From Arthrobacter sp. StoSoilA2 (GTDB taxonomy: Bacteria; Actinomycetota; Actinomycetes; Actinomycetales; Micrococcaceae): a stretch of 64,000 nucleotides of DNA. The DNA lies in the NCBI RefSeq assembly GCF_019977195.1, contig NZ_AP024643.1:3534001-3598000 (forward strand), given 5' to 3'. Each line of letters opens with the position of its first letter. Position 1 is the stretch's first letter. Shown here piece by piece: positions 27,424 through 36,802 of this stretch. The notes under the pieces were generated by a model. The model saw only the letters and a list, made by a program, of their open reading frames with translations, had not been told where the DNA came from and ran no database searches. The translations under genes and the position numbers were made by a program.

Positions 27424-29673
27424 ATGCAGCCGGACCCCGTCGGCACCGCCGGATCCACTTCGAAGGGCGCCACACTGCCCCCACGCTTCGGATCATCGGA
27501 AGTGCCGGCTTCACGAGCCACCCAGGACCGCATTGACATCCCGGAATTTGCGCCGAGCCTGGAACCCGAAGGCGACATCACGCCGGACCGTTTCCTGGAC
27601 CGTGAACTCAGCTGGCTTGCATTCAACTCCCGCGTTTTGGAGCTCGCGGAGGATCCGGACCTCTTCCTCCTGGAACGCGTGAATTTCCTGTCGATCTTTG
27701 CCTCCAACCTCGACGAGTTCTTCATGGTCCGCGTTGCCGGTTTGAAGCGGCGCATCGCCACCGGACTTGCTGTTCCCTCCCCCGCCGGCCTGAGCCCCAT
27801 CGAGGTGCTGGAGCAGATCGGCCAGGAGGCGCACAAGCTGCAGGAACGCCACGCGCGTGTCTTCGCCGAACAGATCCGTCCTGCCCTGGCTTACGAGCAC
27901 ATCCACATCATGCACTGGAATGAATTGGATGAAGATGCCCGTCACCGGATCAGCATCATGTTCCAGGAGAAGGTCTTCCCGATCCTGACGCCCCTGGCCG
28001 TGGATCCCGCACACCCCTTCCCCTACATTTCCGGCCTCTCGCTGAACCTTGCGGTGATTGTCAGCAACCCCATCAGCGACAAGGAACTCTTCGCCCGTGT
28101 AAAGGTTCCGGACCAGCTGCCGCGCCTGATCTCCGTGGACGGCCCCCGTGCAGGTGCCATTCCTGGCCGTGTTGCCCGCTTCATTGCGTTGGAAGAAGTC
28201 ATTGCAGTCCACCTGGACAAGCTCTTCCCCGGCATGGAAGTCCTGGAGCACCACACCTTCCGCGTCACCCGCAACGAGGACCTTGAGGTAGAGGAAGACG
28301 ACGCCGAGAACCTCCTCCAGGCCTTGGAGAAGGAACTCCTTCGCCGCCGCTTCGGCCCTCCTGTGCGCCTGGAAGTCACCACGGACATCAACCCGAACAT
28401 CAAGGCTCTGCTCATCCGGGAACTCGGCGTTGAAGAGTCCGAGGTCTACTCGGTTCCGGCGCCCCTGGACCTCCGTGGCCTCTCTGCGATCAGCGCCATT
28501 GACCGCCCCGACCTCCACTACCCCAAGCATGTCCCGCACACGTCCCGGTATCTCAATGAATCCGAAACGTCCAAGGCGGCCAACGTGTTTGCTGCCATGC
28601 GCCGCCGGGACATCCTGCTCCACCACCCGTACGACTCGTTCTCCACTTCCGTTCAGGCATTCCTTGAACAGGCCGCCGCGGACCCCAAAGTCCAGGCCAT
28701 CAAACAGACCCTGTACAGGACGTCCGGCGACTCCCCCATCGTTGACGCGTTGATCGATGCCGCAGAAGCCGGCAAGCAGGTCCTTGCCCTGGTGGAGATC
28801 AAGGCCCGCTTTGACGAGCAGGCAAACATCTCCTGGGCCCGGAAGCTGGAACAGGCGGGCGTACACGTCGTGTACGGCATTGTGGGCCTGAAGACCCACT
28901 GCAAGTTGTCTTTGGTGGTCCGGCAGGAAGTGGATGGCCTGCGCCGCTATTGCCATATCGGTACCGGCAACTACCACCCTCGGACCGCCCGCTACTACGA
29001 GGACCTCGGCTTGCTCACGGCGAACGAGCAAGTGGGCGAAGACCTGTCCAAGCTGTTCAACCAGCTCTCCGGATACGCACCGAAGTCCACGTTCAAACGG
29101 CTGCTCGTGGCGCCGCGTTCCGTGCGTGCCGGCCTCATCGAGAGGATCGAAGCGGAAATCCGCAACGCCCGCGCCGGCGTTCCTGCCCGCGTCCAGATCA
29201 AGGTCAATTCCATGGTGGACGAAGCCATCATCGACGCCCTCTACCGCGCCTCGCAGGCCGGTGTGATGGTGGACGTGGTGGTCCGTGGCATCTGCTCCCT
29301 CCGGCCGGGCGTACCGGGCCTGAGCGAAAACATCACGGTCCGCTCCATCCTCGGCCGGTTCCTGGAACACTCCCGCGTCTTTGCTTTTGCGAACGGTGGG
29401 GACCCTGTGGTTTACATCGGATCCGCAGACATGATGCACCGCAACCTGGACCGGCGTGTTGAGGCACTCGTCCAGTTGGCCAGCAAGGAAGACACCGCCA
29501 CGGTCGTGGACCTCATGAACCGTTATGTGGACGACGGAACCGCGAGTTGGCACTTGGACAACCAAGGTCATTGGACCAGGCACCACCTTGACGAGGACGG
29601 AAAGCCTCTGTTGGACATGCAGTCCTGGCTCCTTGCATCCCGGTCACGCCAGCGTGCAGCGGCCCGGCGGTAA
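27424..29673 (+). CDS. ppk: Polyphosphate kinase 1
   Basis: A 749-residue enzyme that reversibly polymerises the ATP gamma-phosphate into polyphosphate. The N-terminal domain begins [20 protein letters not shown]; the phospholipase-D-like catalytic domains carry His492 ([13 protein letters not shown]), the likely phospho-histidine, and His672 ([14 protein letters not shown]). About 50 extra residues precede the usual domain. The ribosome site is TTAGGAGAACC. A two-domain MutT gene follows ten bases after, the arrangement also seen in mycobacteria. Confidence 0.96.
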   Translation: MQPDPVGTAGSTSKGATLPPRFGSSEVPASRATQDRIDIPEFAPSLEPEGDITPDRFLDRELSWLAFNSRVLELAEDPDLFLLERVNFLSIFASNLDEFFMVRVAGLKRRIATGLAVPSPAGLSPIEVLEQIGQEAHKLQERHARVFAEQIRPALAYEHIHIMHWNELDEDARHRISIMFQEKVFPILTPLAVDPAHPFPYISGLSLNLAVIVSNPISDKELFARVKVPDQLPRLISVDGPRAGAIPGRVARFIALEEVIAVHLDKLFPGMEVLEHHTFRVTRNEDLEVEEDDAENLLQALEKELLRRRFGPPVRLEVTTDINPNIKALLIRELGVEESEVYSVPAPLDLRGLSAISAIDRPDLHYPKHVPHTSRYLNESETSKAANVFAAMRRRDILLHHPYDSFSTSVQAFLEQAAADPKVQAIKQTLYRTSGDSPIVDALIDAAEAGKQVLALVEIKARFDEQANISWARKLEQAGVHVVYGIVGLKTHCKLSLVVRQEVDGLRRYCHIGTGNYHPRTARYYEDLGLLTANEQVGEDLSKLFNQLSGYAPKSTFKRLLVAPRSVRAGLIERIEAEIRNARAGVPARVQIKVNSMVDEAIIDALYRASQAGVMVDVVVRGICSLRPGVPGLSENITVRSILGRFLEHSRVFAFANGGDPVVYIGSADMMHRNLDRRVEALVQLASKEDTATVVDLMNRYVDDGTASWHLDNQGHWTRHHLDEDGKPLLDMQSWLLASRSRQRAAARR

Positions 29674-29682
29674 GGGAACCTG

Positions 29683-30651
29683 TTGAAAAGCGATACCCCC
29701 GTGGCGGATCAGACGGACCACCCCGGTGAACGGGTGGCCGTTGTTGCGGCCGGTGCCATTCCTTGGCGGGTTCAGAAGGGCGCCCTTGAGGTGCTCCTGA
29801 TCCACAGGCCCCGCTACGATGATTGGTCCTGGCCCAAAGGAAAGCTCGACGACGGCGAAACAGTTCCGCAGTGCGCCGTCCGTGAAGTGCATGAAGAGAT
29901 CGGCCTCAACAGTTCGCTCGGCGTGCCGTTGCCACCCATTCATTACCATGTCAGTGCTGGCCTGAAAGTTGTGCACTACTGGGCCATGCGGGTCAACGGC
30001 GAACAGCTGCGGCCCGACGGCAAGGAAGTAGACAGCGTCATGTGGTGCAGCCCGGACAGGGCTGCGTCCTTCCTCAGCAACCCCACCGATGTGGAGCCCC
30101 TCGAGTACCTTGAGAAGGCCCACATCCGGGGCGAATTGGATACGTGGCCGCTCGTATTGATCCGCCACGCAAAGGCAAAGCCCAGGTCCTCATGGACCAA
30201 GGCTGAGGGGGAGCGTCCGCTGGCCGCCACTGGGCAACGCCAGGCGGCGGCCGTCCAGCGCCTGTTGGAAGTGTGGAAGCCACAACGGATAGTTACCAGC
30301 CCGTGGACCCGCTGCGTAGCAACCATTGCCCCCTACGCCAAGGCAAGCGGAGCGAAGGTAAAGCTGGCTGAAGCCCTTACCGAGCACAACCACAACCGGT
30401 CACCCAAGAAAACGGCCGCCACAGTGGAGGCCCTGTTCGATAAGCAGGTGCCAATCGCCGTGTGCACCCATCGCCCGGCGTTGCCCACCGTCCTGAACCA
30501 ACTGGGCCAGCACATGTCAGCCGCCTTGCGGGGGTTGCTGCCAACGTCCGATCCGTTCCTTTCTCCGGGCGAGGTCATCGTCTGCCAGGTTGCCCGTGGT
30601 TCCGAGCGGAAGATTGTGTCGGTGGAACAGGTCAAGCCTTTCGACGACTAG
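29683..30651 (+). CDS. mutT1: Two-domain MutT: Nudix hydrolase plus histidine phosphatase
   Basis: A 322-residue MutT1-type protein that should remove oxidised nucleotides or diadenosine polyphosphates. Residues about 18-145 form a Nudix domain with the full box GKLDDGE...AVREVHEEIGL. From about 150 a histidine-phosphatase domain starts with LIRHAKAKPR. It begins at TTG with AAGGGAACC upstream; GTG at 29701 is an alternative. Adjacency to ppk links it to phosphate and nucleotide metabolism. Confidence 0.92.
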   Translation: MKSDTPVADQTDHPGERVAVVAAGAIPWRVQKGALEVLLIHRPRYDDWSWPKGKLDDGETVPQCAVREVHEEIGLNSSLGVPLPPIHYHVSAGLKVVHYWAMRVNGEQLRPDGKEVDSVMWCSPDRAASFLSNPTDVEPLEYLEKAHIRGELDTWPLVLIRHAKAKPRSSWTKAEGERPLAATGQRQAAAVQRLLEVWKPQRIVTSPWTRCVATIAPYAKASGAKVKLAEALTEHNHNRSPKKTAATVEALFDKQVPIAVCTHRPALPTVLNQLGQHMSAALRGLLPTSDPFLSPGEVIVCQVARGSERKIVSVEQVKPFDD

Positions 30652-30774
30652 CCACGCCGCAGCCTGGCGGCAAATCCCGGGGTTGCCGCCGCGCGCGCCT
30701 ACAAGGGTTTCGGTCTGCGGCGTCGGTGATGAGACACTCATCGATCCACTGAGGGCTGGCATGGTCCAAACCAG

Positions 30775-30780
30775 TAAGCT
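30775..30780 (+). promoter_or_regulatory. -10 element of thyA (leaderless)
   Basis: TAAGCT six bases before the thyA GTG. Confidence 0.55.
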
Positions 30781-30786
30781 GGACTC

Positions 30787-31590
30787 GTGAGCATCCCCAC
30801 CCCGTATGAAGACCTCCTGCGCGACGTCATGGCCAATGGCACGCATAAGTCGGACCGCACCGGAACCGGAACGCGCAGCGTCTTCGGGCGTCAATTGCGC
30901 TTCGACCTCGCCGAAAGCTTCCCGCTCATCACCACCAAGCGGGTCCACTTCAAATCCGTAGCAGTGGAGCTCCTGTGGTTCCTTCGCGGCGATTCGAACG
31001 TGAAGTGGATGCAGGACCAAGGCGTTTCCATTTGGGACGAATGGGCGGACGCCGACGGCGAACTCGGCCCCGTGTACGGTGTGCAGTGGCGCAGCTGGCC
31101 CACACCCGACGGTGGGCATATCGACCAAATCTCCGAGCTCATGGCCAACCTGGCTGCCAATCCGGATTCCCGGCGACACATCGTTTCCGCGTGGAACGTC
31201 GCCGAGCTCAAGGACATGGCGCTCCCGCCCTGCCATGCGTTCTTCCAGTTCTACGTGGCGGACGGAAAGTTGTCCTGCCAGCTGTACCAACGCTCCGCGG
31301 ACACGTTCCTGGGCGTTCCCTTCAACATTGCCTCCTACGCCCTGCTGACGTGCATGGTCGCCCAGCAGTTGGGCCTGGAGCCGGGCGAGTTCGTCTGGAC
31401 AGGCGGTGACGTCCACATTTACGACAACCACGTGGAACAAGTCACCGAGCAGCTCACCCGTGAACCGTACGAGTATCCACAACTGAAAATCCTCCGCAAG
31501 CCGGACTCGATCTTCGACTACACCCTGGACGACTTCGAGGTTGTGGGCTACCGGCACCACCCCACCATCAAGGCGCCGATCGCCGTATGA
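30787..31590 (+). CDS. thyA: Thymidylate synthase
   Basis: A 267-residue enzyme making dTMP from dUMP with methylene-tetrahydrofolate. The nucleophile is Cys149 in [12 protein letters not shown]; other signatures are [31 protein letters not shown] and HIYDNHVEQ. The GTG start has no ribosome site but a properly spaced -10 element. Its stop overlaps the folA start (ATGA), coupling production of thymidylate to reduction of the dihydrofolate by-product. Confidence 0.97.
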   Translation: MSIPTPYEDLLRDVMANGTHKSDRTGTGTRSVFGRQLRFDLAESFPLITTKRVHFKSVAVELLWFLRGDSNVKWMQDQGVSIWDEWADADGELGPVYGVQWRSWPTPDGGHIDQISELMANLAANPDSRRHIVSAWNVAELKDMALPPCHAFFQFYVADGKLSCQLYQRSADTFLGVPFNIASYALLTCMVAQQLGLEPGEFVWTGGDVHIYDNHVEQVTEQLTREPYEYPQLKILRKPDSIFDYTLDDFEVVGYRHHPTIKAPIAV

Positions 31591-32186
31591 GCACTCCCTC
31601 ATCCGAGAATCCTTCCCAGCTTCCGGGCGTCATCTTCACCCAGGAAACCGCAGCCAAAATGACCGGTATCGGCATGATCTGGGCCCAGACCAAAGCCGGT
31701 GTCATTGGCAATGACGGCTCCATGCCGTGGCACCTCCCCGAGGACCTCAAGCACTTCAGCCAGCTGACCACGGGACACCCCGTCATCATGGGCCGCAAGA
31801 CCTGGGAATCGTTCCCGGACAAGTACCGTCCCCTGCCCGGGCGCACCAACATTGTGGTGACCCGCAACCCGGGGTGGGCTTCCACGCCTGAGGCCGAGGG
31901 CGCCGTCGTGGTTTCCTCCCTGGATGCAGCCCTGCTGGAATCCCAGTTCGCGCCCGGTGGCCAAAAGGTTTGGATCATCGGCGGCGGCCAGATTTTTGAA
32001 CAGTCGATGGGAATTGCCAATGTTGCCGTCATCACCATCATCGATGCAGACCTCGACGGCGATACCTTCGCGCCTGAACTCGGCGACGACTGGACTTTTG
32101 ATACTGCCGCGCCGGACGAAGGCTGGCTGACGGCCAAGAACGGCACACAATACCGGTTCACCACGTGGCGCCGGACGGAAACCTAG
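31587..32186 (+). CDS. folA: Dihydrofolate reductase
   Basis: A 199-residue NADPH-dependent reductase of dihydrofolate. The core starts near residue 25 ([20 protein letters not shown], then [11 protein letters not shown]); [11 protein letters not shown] and [12 protein letters not shown] are the other motifs. A 25-residue N-terminal extension is present. Overlap with thyA by four bases shows coupling. Confidence 0.96.
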   Translation: MSTPSSENPSQLPGVIFTQETAAKMTGIGMIWAQTKAGVIGNDGSMPWHLPEDLKHFSQLTTGHPVIMGRKTWESFPDKYRPLPGRTNIVVTRNPGWASTPEAEGAVVVSSLDAALLESQFAPGGQKVWIIGGGQIFEQSMGIANVAVITIIDADLDGDTFAPELGDDWTFDTAAPDEGWLTAKNGTQYRFTTWRRTET

Positions 32187-32196
32187 AAACCAGGAC

Positions 32197-32427
32197 ATGC
32201 TCCGAATGCTGAAGAAACCCGAAACATTGTTCGTACTGGGATACATGCTGCTGCCGCTTTTCGCGCTGATCTCAGCCATTGTTGGACTGACCATGATTCT
32301 TGGCGGCAACCGCATCGTCGGCATCATCGTGTTGATCGTGGTCACACAGGTCTTCACGTTCGGTGCGTTCTTTGCCTTGCGCAAGCGCAAAGCCGTGCTG
32401 CTGCAAGGGCCCGACGCCGGGAACTAG
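32197..32427 (+). CDS. Small two-helix membrane protein
   Basis: A 76-residue protein with two hydrophobic helices (about residues 10-33 and 38-60) and a basic segment RKRKA. It follows folA by ten bases, so it is probably in the thyA-folA operon. I recognise no family. Confidence 0.7.
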   Translation: MLRMLKKPETLFVLGYMLLPLFALISAIVGLTMILGGNRIVGIIVLIVVTQVFTFGAFFALRKRKAVLLQGPDAGN

Positions 32428-32521
32428 CCGCGGCGGTCGGCCTGCCTGCCGCTGGGGCGAGTGCCGGCGTCGTGCGTTGCGTGCGTGACGTAACCAACAG
32501 CGGCTCTTCGCCGCAAAAGTT

Positions 32522-32527
32522 TAGACT
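32522..32527 (+). promoter_or_regulatory. -10 element of asd (leaderless)
   Basis: TAGACT six bases before the asd ATG; no ribosome site is present. Confidence 0.6.
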
Positions 32528-32533
32528 GGGTAA

Positions 32534-33676
32534 ATGACTACAGCAGCTAATCCGTCCGTTGGACTGGTCGGTTGGCGTGGCATGGTCGGCTCCGTCCTGA
32601 TGCAGCGCATGCAGGACGAGAACGACTTCGCCAACATCAACCCGGTATTTTTCTCCACCTCGAACGCAGGAGGTGCCGCCCCTTCCTTTGCTGACGGGGC
32701 TGGCAAGCTCGAGGACGCGTTCGATATTGAGACGCTTGCCAAGCTGCCGATTATTGTTACCGCCCAGGGTGGCGACTACACCAAGCAGGTTCACGGCGAA
32801 CTCCGCAGCCGTGGCTGGGATGGCCTCTGGATCGATGCTGCCTCCACCCTGCGCATGAACGACGACTCGATCATCGTTCTGGACCCCATCAACCGCGACG
32901 TCATCGACGCCGGCCTGTCCGGCGGCGTGAAGGACTACATCGGCGGCAACTGTACCGTTTCCTGCATGCTCATGGGCCTTGGCGGACTGTTCAAGAACAA
33001 CCTGGTCGAATGGGGCACCTCCATGACGTACCAGGCTGCCTCCGGTGGCGGCGCCCGCCACATGCGCGAGCTCCTGAACCAGTTCGGCACCCTCAACAAC
33101 GAGGTAAGCAGCGAACTTCAGGATCCGGCCTCGGCAATCCTGGAAATCGACCACAAGGTTCTCGCCGCTCAGCGCACTGGCGTTGACGCCACCCAGTTCG
33201 GCGTTCCGCTGGCCGGTTCGCTCATTCCCTGGATCGATGCCGACCTCGGCAACGGCCAGTCCAAGGAAGAGTGGAAGGCCGGGGTCGAGACCAACAAGAT
33301 CCTCGGAACGGGCAAGGGCACCGCGGGCAAGGACCACATCGCCATGGACGGCCTATGCATTCGCATCGGCGCCATGCGCTCCCACTCCCAGGCCCTCACG
33401 CTCAAGCTGCGCGAAGACCTGTCCGTCACGGAGATCGAGAACCTCCTGGCCAAGGACAACGAGTGGGCCAAGGTTGTTCCGAACACCAAGGAAGCCTCCA
33501 TGGCGGACCTGACTCCTGTGGCTGCTTCCGGCACCCTGGACATTCCCGTTGGCCGTATCCGCAAGCTCGAAATGGGCCCGGAGTACATCAGCGCCTTTAC
33601 CGTGGGCGACCAGCTCCTGTGGGGTGCAGCTGAGCCGCTGCGCCGCATGCTGAACATCGTGACAGGCAAGCTCTAG
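32534..33676 (+). CDS. asd: Aspartate-semialdehyde dehydrogenase
   Basis: This 380-residue enzyme reduces aspartyl phosphate to the semialdehyde, feeding lysine, threonine, methionine and cell-wall diaminopimelate or lysine. The catalytic cysteine is Cys140 in [11 protein letters not shown]. The start [34 protein letters not shown] and the ending [20 protein letters not shown] are close to E. coli Asd, not to the shorter form usual in actinobacteria. A perfect terminator follows. Confidence 0.95.
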   Translation: MTTAANPSVGLVGWRGMVGSVLMQRMQDENDFANINPVFFSTSNAGGAAPSFADGAGKLEDAFDIETLAKLPIIVTAQGGDYTKQVHGELRSRGWDGLWIDAASTLRMNDDSIIVLDPINRDVIDAGLSGGVKDYIGGNCTVSCMLMGLGGLFKNNLVEWGTSMTYQAASGGGARHMRELLNQFGTLNNEVSSELQDPASAILEIDHKVLAAQRTGVDATQFGVPLAGSLIPWIDADLGNGQSKEEWKAGVETNKILGTGKGTAGKDHIAMDGLCIRIGAMRSHSQALTLKLREDLSVTEIENLLAKDNEWAKVVPNTKEASMADLTPVAASGTLDIPVGRIRKLEMGPEYISAFTVGDQLLWGAAEPLRRMLNIVTGKL

Positions 33677-33699
33677 GCCCCGTCCGCGCTTTTTCGTCG

Positions 33700-34713
33700 T
33701 CAACCCGCTGTTCCGTTGCTGCCCAGCAACGGAACAGCGGGTTTTCCGCGTTCTACCCGCGATCCGCCCAACGCCTCCCTGAGCTTGCGGTCGACGTCCC
33801 ATGGCCTGCTGAGATCGTCCCATTCGATGCGGACCACTTTCCACCCTTGGGCTTGGAGTGCCTTCTCCCGGCGTCGCTCCTGAAAGACCACTTCCTCCGT
33901 GGGTGCGTAATCGAAGTATTTGGCACGGCCGTCAAACTCCAGAATCACCTTGTTTTCCGGCCAGCCGAAGTCTCCCCGGTACCGGCCTATGGGTGTATCG
34001 ACTTCGAGCTGAAGCACCGCTCCGTGGATCCCCAACTTGTCCAGAAGCACTCGTGTGCGGGTCTCCCCCACGGATTCCGAACGGGCATCCATTGCGTCGA
34101 GAACCCGACGCAAGCGTCGTGCACCTCTTGTGATTTTGCCAGTATCCACATAGCCCTGCATCAAAAGCGGATCAGCGCCCCTGCGTACAGCTTGGTCTGC
34201 GATCACCAATGCCCGTTCAAAAGCCAGGGTCCGTGCACAGTCCACCACCGTGCGCTCAAGGCTCGTGACTTTGACGGGTCGTCGCCACGCCGCCTGCAGC
34301 TCAACGATCTCCGCGGACTCCAGTGGACCACCGTGCGCCGATACATCTTCCCCGGAGCTCGCCTGTGCTGGCCAGAACGGCGTGGTGACATGCACCAGTG
34401 GGCCACCATCCCACGGTGAGCATCCATGAAGTCGCGCGGCACTCAGATGGCTGTAGATGTTGGCGACACGTGATCCGCTCTGATGCGCTTGGATCCTCAG
34501 CATGTCCTGCTCCCAAGGACTTCGCCGGCGCCAGTCCACAGAACGGGCGTACACGCCACGTCTTAGCCTGATCAGCTTTCCCGATCGCACACCCGCCGTA
34601 AGCACGCGGTCGCCGAGACCATTCTCGGCGAGGTCCGCTGTCACAGCGATCATGTTATCCGGCCAGTTGCCGGCGATCAGGGCGTCAAGTTTTTGTGGCT
34701 TCATGGGGTCCAT
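33700..34713 (-). CDS. AbiEi-like winged-helix protein fused to DUF559 nuclease-like domain
   Basis: A 337-residue protein. The N-terminal part resembles AbiEi/type IV antitoxin regulators (LTAGVRSGKLIRLRRGVYAR, then YSHLSAARLHG and a segment ending TSLERTVVDCAR). The C-terminal part (about 215-310) is DUF559/Vsr-like, with YRGDFGWPENKVILEFDGRA, KYFD and RREKALQAQGWKVVRIEWDD, consistent with a PD-(D/E)XK fold. Its last residues (PAVPLLGSNG) are encoded within the terminator stem. No toxin gene is next to it. Such proteins are common in actinobacteria; their function is unproven. Confidence 0.82.
   Translation of the reverse strand: MDPMKPQKLDALIAGNWPDNMIAVTADLAENGLGDRVLTAGVRSGKLIRLRRGVYARSVDWRRRSPWEQDMLRIQAHQSGSRVANIYSHLSAARLHGCSPWDGGPLVHVTTPFWPAQASSGEDVSAHGGPLESAEIVELQAAWRRPVKVTSLERTVVDCARTLAFERALVIADQAVRRGADPLLMQGYVDTGKITRGARRLRRVLDAMDARSESVGETRTRVLLDKLGIHGAVLQLEVDTPIGRYRGDFGWPENKVILEFDGRAKYFDYAPTEEVVFQERRREKALQAQGWKVVRIEWDDLSRPWDVDRKLREALGGSRVERGKPAVPLLGSNGTAG
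33702..33743. terminator. Bidirectional terminator after asd
   Basis: Perfect 19-base arms at 33702-33720 and 33725-33743 (AACCCGCTGTTCCGTTGCT and its complement) with a four-base loop; T-runs lie on both sides. It overlaps the 3' end of the convergent gene. Confidence 0.92.
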
Positions 34714-34824
34714 CGTGCGTCTGGCGTGGGCCTCCCGGACAGCCTTTCAGGGCCGTATGTGGACAACTACGGCCCGTCGGCAATGGATACTCCAATGCCC
34801 CACGTCGCTGGATCTCCATGCCCA

Positions 34825-34873
34825 GTCGTGGACCCGCTAACCCGTTGTTGGCCAACCACGCGGGAGCGGGCAA
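34825..34873. repeat. 49-bp direct repeat, copy 1
   Basis: Begins GTCGTGGACCCGCTAACCCG and ends GCGGGAGCGGGCAA; identical to the segment at 34961-35009. It contains TTGTTGGCCAAC, an internal palindrome-like word. Confidence 0.93.
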
Positions 34874-34960
34874 GCCACCAGATTGCGGGCAAGCGACGGG
34901 TTTCCCAGCCGCAGCCCTCAGACCTGCCCTGCCCGGCCATAAGGACCTGATGCCAACAAC

Positions 34961-35009
34961 GTCGTGGACCCGCTAACCCGTTGTTGGCCAACCACGCGGG
35001 AGCGGGCAA
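34961..35009. repeat. 49-bp direct repeat, copy 2
   Basis: Exact second copy, offset by 136 bases from copy 1 and followed by further degenerate CCACGGGGAAGCGGGCAA words. Confidence 0.93.
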
Positions 35010-35068
35010 ACCACGGGGAAGCGGGCAACCCACGGGCTAGGCAGTGTAAGGGCAGGGCAAGCCGGGCC

Positions 35069-36211
35069 TCAGCCCGCCATGAACTTCAGGTATGCCCGCC
35101 CCTGCGCCTGGAACGAACGCTCCGCGGCCGGGCCCAGCTGTCCTTCGAAGGGCTCAGGCACTACGCCGGGCGCCTTGCCGTTGCCGGTCCTGGCCCACGT
35201 GCCCACCACTTCTCCCCCGGCCACGATGATTCGTTTGAACACTCCGTTCCTGCCCGGCACCACCAATTCAGCATGCTCTGGTGCAAGGACCAGGCTTCGG
35301 TCCTGGTAACCGAGCAGGAATTCATCGAAGCCAGGAAGAGCCAGCAACGCGCGCGAGCCGGGGACGCCGTCGTCGAGCAGTGCTGCTGTTTCAGGCGAAA
35401 GCCAATAGCTGGTACCGCCAAACGGCAGCTCCACCAATCGATCCTGAACCGAGGCAAGGGCCTTGCGCGCTTCCGTGAGGGGCACTTGGCTCCACCAGGC
35501 GAAGTCCTTCACCGTCGCAGGCCCGTGGCTGCGGATGTAACGGAATAGAAGCTCGGCTATGCCTTCCTCGCGATCAAGGTCCCTGGAGTCCTTGATCCAC
35601 TCGTCGAAGGGCACAAACAATTGTTGGACGCCCACTTTGCCGCGTGAACCAGCCATGGGGCCTTGAACGAGCCACGCACGCTGGCACAGGCTTCCAAGCA
35701 GATGGATGCCACGCTGGGCCTTGGTGATCTGGCCTGCTTCCTCGAAGGCGTCGAAGAGTTGCTCGCGCGTGGCCCCGCGTCCGCCGTCGGCCGTCCTGAG
35801 GGACTCCAACGTCTTCAGTGCGATGTCCCGGCAATGGCTGATGTCCTCGGCGGTGATGCCAAGCTCCCGGTGCCGCCCTGCCACCATGTTCATGAGTCGT
35901 GGGCTGGTGATTCGCAGGATCCAGCGGAGATCCTCCGGTGCCAGGAGATGCAGTGTTCCCCGCATTGGCCACGACCGGACTATGGTTCCGGAGTCAAGGG
36001 CTGCGCGGACGTCGGAAGCGGCAGATCCCGGGACACGCTGCCCCACCGCCCAGAGCGCGGACCCGAGATCCTGCGCCTGCATGGCTGTCATCCACCGGAC
36101 CGCTTCCGGCACTGAGGCAAAACCACCATTCAGGAGTCCCTGGCCAGCCAGCCGCAGGCGGCCCATGATTCGCGAAGTGATAGTGGCAGGGCGCGCTTGG
36201 GGTGCAGGCAT
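35069..36211 (-). CDS. AlkZ-like winged-helix DNA glycosylase
   Basis: A 380-residue protein of the HTH_42/AlkZ-YcaQ family, which removes bulky or cross-linked alkylated bases from DNA. The catalytic motif Gln-x-Gln is present as Gln45-Ala-Gln47 (WMTAMQAQDLGSALWAVGQR), the AlkZ form rather than the Q-x-D of YcaQ. Other family features are RSWPMRGTLHLL, KDFAWWSQVPL and the C-terminal VVPGRNGVFKRIIVAGGEVV. It is convergent with nothing; its own -10 (TAGGAT) is five bases before the ATG. No biosynthetic cluster for a DNA-damaging compound is adjacent. Confidence 0.85.
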   Translation of the reverse strand: MPAPQARPATITSRIMGRLRLAGQGLLNGGFASVPEAVRWMTAMQAQDLGSALWAVGQRVPGSAASDVRAALDSGTIVRSWPMRGTLHLLAPEDLRWILRITSPRLMNMVAGRHRELGITAEDISHCRDIALKTLESLRTADGGRGATREQLFDAFEEAGQITKAQRGIHLLGSLCQRAWLVQGPMAGSRGKVGVQQLFVPFDEWIKDSRDLDREEGIAELLFRYIRSHGPATVKDFAWWSQVPLTEARKALASVQDRLVELPFGGTSYWLSPETAALLDDGVPGSRALLALPGFDEFLLGYQDRSLVLAPEHAELVVPGRNGVFKRIIVAGGEVVGTWARTGNGKAPGVVPEPFEGQLGPAAERSFQAQGRAYLKFMAG

Positions 36212-36216
36212 GCTCC

Positions 36217-36222
36217 ATCCTA
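36217..36222 (-). promoter_or_regulatory. -10 element of the glycosylase gene
   Basis: TAGGAT on the minus strand, five bases before the ATG at 36211; near-leaderless. Confidence 0.45.
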
Positions 36223-36285
36223 AAAGCGCCCACCCGGTACAGGGAACCTTGCAGGACCTCCCAGCAGCCTTCCAGCACAGTTTCC

Positions 36286-36291
36286 TAGGCT
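36286..36291 (+). promoter_or_regulatory. -10 element of the membrane-protein gene (leaderless)
   Basis: TAGGCT six bases before the ATG at 36298. Confidence 0.55.
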
Positions 36292-36297
36292 GGCTGC

Positions 36298-36777
36298 ATG
36301 CTCTTTGGTGATCTTGCTCCGCTTGTGCGGCCGCTCAGCCGGTGGTTGGCGGCGGCTGGCTGGTGCTGCACCGTCGTCGGGCTTGGAACGGGCCTCGTTG
36401 TGGCCGTTGGTACAGGAGTCAGCCTCACGCCTGCCATGCAGGTCATCCAGATGGCGGGGCTGGTGGCGACTGCCACTGCCGCGCTGCTCATCGGCACCGC
36501 AGCCGCCATCCAACCTGTTACCGACCCCGGGGACGACACCCCGGAACCCTGGTTCTACCCCGCGGCCGCAGCACAAGTACGCAGCTTCCTGCTGGGTGCC
36601 ATCGTGATGCTCCTGGGCCTGGTGGGCTTCGCCATGGCAGGGCTCTTCATGCCTAGCGGCCCCTCACCCCAAAGCATTGCCTTCAGCCAGATCTTCTTGC
36701 TGGGATCGGTGAGTTGCGGGCTGACCTTCCTGCTGCTCAACAAAGTCCTGCCCATCGCCGCACGACGCACACGCTAA
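36298..36777 (+). CDS. Four-helix membrane protein of unknown function
   Basis: A 159-residue protein with four hydrophobic helices (about residues 17-37, 49-70, 97-119 and 130-150). It is divergent from the glycosylase gene and convergent with murB. No named family was recognised, and it lacks charged residues in the membrane that would suggest transport. Confidence 0.75.
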   Translation: MLFGDLAPLVRPLSRWLAAAGWCCTVVGLGTGLVVAVGTGVSLTPAMQVIQMAGLVATATAALLIGTAAAIQPVTDPGDDTPEPWFYPAAAAQVRSFLLGAIVMLLGLVGFAMAGLFMPSGPSPQSIAFSQIFLLGSVSCGLTFLLLNKVLPIAARRTR

Positions 36778-36802
36778 GCCCGCCGCGGACTGCTGTGTCG
36801 GG

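Larger units (their letters stand above)
34714..35068. other. Intergenic region with duplicated segment
   Basis: This stretch of about 355 bases lies between two minus-strand genes and holds no convincing gene. It contains a 49-base exact direct repeat, degenerate GCGGGCAA words around it, and the promoter of the AbiEi-like gene. Confidence 0.6.

Noticed and set aside
27511..29586. Minus-strand open frame of 691 codons
   Set aside because: Antisense shadow of ppk; the plus strand carries all PPK1 motifs.
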